Below are positions 61,230-64,000 of a DNA stretch of 64,000 bases, one piece after another. Every line of letters begins with the position of its first letter. Positions within the stretch are counted from its first letter, which is position 1. The DNA comes from Aulostomus chinensis (lineage: Eukaryota > Chordata > Actinopteri > Syngnathiformes > Aulostomidae): assembly GCA_037954235.1 (NCBI GenBank), contig JBBMOA010000013.1, positions 20,090,001-20,154,000 of the forward strand, in the 5' to 3' direction. Below the pieces are notes generated by a model. The model was given only the letters and a program-made list of their open reading frames with translations, was not told the origin of the DNA and made no database searches. The translations under genes were made by a program, and so were the position numbers.

Positions 61230-61578
61230 TTTAGTCAGAAAGCATGGCCAGGAACTCTTTGGGTCCTCGGTGTTGCCAGCCCCATGGCAGAGTCATAGGA
61301 GCACTTCCTCCAGGGCTGTCCAACCATGCCTGCCCGGAAATGGCCATGCCATCCGCTGGGCAGCCAGGTGGCAGGTGGGGCTGGACGCAACCAGGAAGCA
61401 CAGCCATGGCGATGACTGCAGGCACACCCATGCAGGACTCCCTGGTATTTCCAAGCTTGCCGCCACCACCACCACCACCACCGCCGCCGCCGTGCCCATT
61501 ACTCAGTGCCAACTGTAGGATGCCAGGCATCCTAGGCTGGGCGTTGTTTAATAGCACTCGCTCCATCCATCATGTCAG
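61230..61578 (+). other. Candidate coding exon, 349 nt, unproven
   Basis: The acceptor GTGGTTGTTTTCCTGCAG (AG at 61228-61229) and donor CAG/GTAATG (61579) bound a GC-rich block in an AT-rich region. In the frame with ATG at 61244 (AAAGCATGG context) the exon is open to the donor. It starts MARNSLGPRCC, holds a run of 11 prolines from a CCACCACC/CCGCCG tract (61458-61494) and ends with STRSIHHVR. TAG at 61232-61234 means this would be a first coding exon. The minus frame is also open (poly-Gly, ending LAMLSD then a stop), so strand is uncertain. No family recognised. A non-coding exon or chance are real alternatives. Confidence 0.3.
61458..61494. repeat. CCA/CCG trinucleotide tract
   Basis: Ordered (CCA)n then (CCG)n, encoding poly-Pro on plus or poly-Gly on minus. 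Lies inside the candidate exon. Confidence 0.9.
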
Positions 61579-61634
61579 GTAATGAGCTGCAAGTGACTGT
61601 GACGACTAGGAACGCATACAGAAACATGTGCACG

Positions 61635-61683
61635 CTCACACACATGCACACACACATACATACACGCACGCACGCACACACAC
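61635..61683. repeat. CA-rich tract with CG and TA interruptions
   Basis: Degenerate ACAC/ACGC/ATAC repeat. Confidence 0.85.
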
Positions 61684-61841
61684 GGACTCCCACCATCAGA
61701 GAGGAAGAGAAAGCACTCCTTCTTCAGATTGGATACATAGAAACACGCAGATGGTGCACAGGAGGAGAGAGACAGAAAGAGAGAGGGAAGGAAAACAGAG
61801 TGAAAGAAAGAGTTGGATGTTAAAAATGATGTTATGCTTCC

Positions 61842-61843
<2 letters not shown>

Positions 61844-61904
<61 letters not shown>
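61844..61904. repeat. (TG)n microsatellite
   Basis: About 61 bp of uninterrupted TG. Confidence 0.97.
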
Positions 61905-61905
<1 letters not shown>

Positions 61906-63436
61906 TTTTTTAGTTCAATTATATTCCCATACAGTAGGGGAGGTGTTTAAGATCCACCTGTAAAAAACATCATCACTACTGATCTATATACTAAATTTTA
62001 TATCCACAGTTAAGTGTTTCACTCTGTGAGCAGGACTCATAAAACCTCCCTCCACTGTACAACAACAGGGACTCAACACAATCCATCCCTGCCAATCATC
62101 TAGAAGCCCAGTTGCTGTAACCTTATTTCTGGCTGAGAAGTTGCCTTGAACCCTCACTATATCAGAGGAGCATCAAGGAAGAGCTGCAAGGATATTCTGA
62201 GTCTAATGTGGGCTCATGTTGGTCTACATCTATGACTGTACAGGGTGCTGGGATAAAAGACAGCAAGGAAAGATCAAAGAGACGAATAAAATCATTAAAG
62301 ACACACTGGAATATCAATAAAAAGATCTAAAATAGCAAAAAGAAGCCAGGTTTTGAATAAAGAGGGCACTTTTCAAGCACAATACAACAGTATATAATTC
62401 AGTTTCACATGCAAATTAAACTTCTTTATAATAACCTGAAGCCACATTCTAATAAATAATGAAAAAAAAACAATTAATGTATTTTTATGTGCAACATCAT
62501 TAGGGAGCCTGCGGTGTGGCCTAGGCTCGAACAGAGAGGTACGAATCGATTCATAAGAGCACGACTATGAACTTTATTGTGAAAGAAGTACTTGACCTCA
62601 TTTGATATTTACAGTATATATTCTAAAAGTCATCAAACATAAATCCTTTCAGGTCAAACTCTGTCTCAACAACTCCACAACAGTAAAACAAGCAAATATA
62701 ACATCAATCCATATATTAAATAGTGACCTTCTGCACTTTGGAAAGTTCATTGGTGATTATTGAAGAAAGTCAACATTTATATATCAACATTTATTATATG
62801 ATTGTAAAGTTTTCTACCACAGGAATAGCAGATATTTCATTTCAGAACTCCCTTTGCAGAGGGATGATTTGATATTACTCTTTTTTATGGGTTTAGGCAG
62901 CTGAGGAAGTTTTGCAGAGCATTTGTGAGCTTGTTGTCATCTGTTCTTCTAACTTGAAGGCAGAAGGGTGAGTTTTAATTCATCAAGCAGCTGCTTAATA
63001 AATTATTTGTTGTTTCTAGAGCTGAGAGATTCCAGGATTCTATCAGCCCCAGCGATCTTAGTTCCCACAGTAAAAATACTGTACATTTTCAATATGTTTT
63101 TGATTTACGTAGCAGCTGCTGGTGTCACTAATCAATACAATCATTCATATTTCATTTGTTCTAACAGCTGAAACTAAAGTGCCTGAGACACCCAACAAGG
63201 CAGTGTGCTCAAACTGTGGTTTCGAATCCTTCTGTCACTTTTCTTGCCATGATTTCAGCCATTTTTCCATGCTGTTTAAACCAAAAACAGTGCTGAGTGA
63301 CCACTTGTTGAAAGCCTGCAAGAATCACTGCCAAATAGGAGACAGCTTTAGAGGATTAACACATGAAAATTCCCCTTCGGGTGTAATTGTATGTAACTGC
63401 CTGAATATATGGGAAAGGTTTTGTCAAAGACTTTGC

Positions 63437-63471
<35 letters not shown>

Positions 63472-64000
63472 GGGGGAAAAAAAACTTCAATCACAATGCA
63501 TCTCCCATCAGAGGATCCTTGAAGTGAGAGCTATTGACTCCCCATAAAGACTTTTCACTTCCTATCTTCAGGTGCATAAAAGCCCATTTTTTCTTACCCC
63601 ACATCAATCTATCACAACAATTGAACAAACAGCAGTCATTTCTACTGGGGGAGAAACATTACTACTAGCCTCTACTGAATTGAAAGCTTCACACACACAC
63701 AAACATAATAAACATACATATATACAGATAGAGAGGGAAACAAAGTGAGACTGGGGGTGGGGGGTGGGAGTGGTTGGGAGGAAAGGAGGACAGATCCACA
63801 CACAAAAGACAATCTCTACAGGTTTTCTGGAGCACTGATTGTAACTCTTTCTACTCGTATTGGTTTTGATGGCTGCTTTTCCCAGAGGTGACATAGTACT
63901 GAGTTACAGTAGGCACGACACAGAGGAGCACGGGAACAGGAGACGACATTGACAAAAGAAGAGCAGATATTCCATGTTACAGACGGGAGATGTTGGTACA
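61905..64000. other. AT-rich spacer to the window end, no gene recognised
   Basis: An A-run followed by (TA)n lies at 63439-63468, and a G/A-rich stretch at 63727-63790. The plus frame 63122-63469 (115 codons) follows a TCTAACAG acceptor-like site (63160-63167) but has no recognised domain and ends in the TA repeat. Confidence 0.4.

Overview
The window looks like non-coding nuclear DNA from a ray-finned (teleost) fish. The reasons are several V-SINE retroposons with a tRNA-like head and the vertebrate V-SINE core, an L2-type LINE end encoding the LKALNGLAP motif, hAT-like MITEs of a kind common in fish, and very dense (CA)n/(TA)n microsatellites. No bacterial, viral or organellar gene is visible. 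The species and neighbouring genes cannot be named from the sequence alone.

No protein-coding gene could be recognised. The longer open frames are translated microsatellites (Tyr-Ile, Thr-His or Cys-Val runs), translated V-SINEs, or unremarkable frames open on both strands. The best exon candidate is at 61230-61578: good acceptor, good donor, GC-rich, and one frame open from an ATG through a proline run. A weaker candidate lies at 12290-12445. Both are unproven. The rest reads as a gene desert or very large intron, with blocks of complex, repeat-free, homeodomain-site-rich sequence that look like conserved non-coding elements. That is a judgement by eye and needs alignment.

Layout. 0-8 kb: AT-rich spacer, a LINE-tail-like fragment (4.0-4.2 kb), CA and TA repeats, then a 54-bp perfect palindrome beside a 219-bp (TA)/(TG) tract. 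8-19 kb: spacer, an internally deleted V-SINE (11.3 kb), a hairpin (11.7 kb), a retroelement-tail-like stretch (13.3-13.7 kb), possible regulatory blocks (14.9-15.2 and 17.3-18.1 kb). 19-27 kb: 5'-truncated V-SINE, hAT-like MITE, further complex blocks, and a LINE fragment split by a 912-bp insertion. 27-36 kb: a short inverted-repeat element, microsatellites, the related V-SINE locus at 33 kb, and a second MITE in inverse orientation. 36-49 kb: spacer, a strong candidate regulatory block (39.6-40.6 kb), two adjacent V-SINEs, and a pair of complementary CA and TG tracts. 49-64 kb: another V-SINE, many homopolymer and dinucleotide tracts, a purine-only pentamer array, a short inverted-repeat element and the candidate exon.

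The most notable finding links 24.6-25.6 kb to 33.0-33.8 kb. Both hold the same minus-strand V-SINE followed by the same non-SINE flank. At 33 kb the SINE alone has a 14-bp target-site duplication. At 24.6 kb the SINE plus flank together have a different 14-bp duplication and interrupt a LINE. The simplest reading is that a transcript starting upstream of a 33-kb-type SINE was retroposed whole, a SINE-borne 5' transduction.
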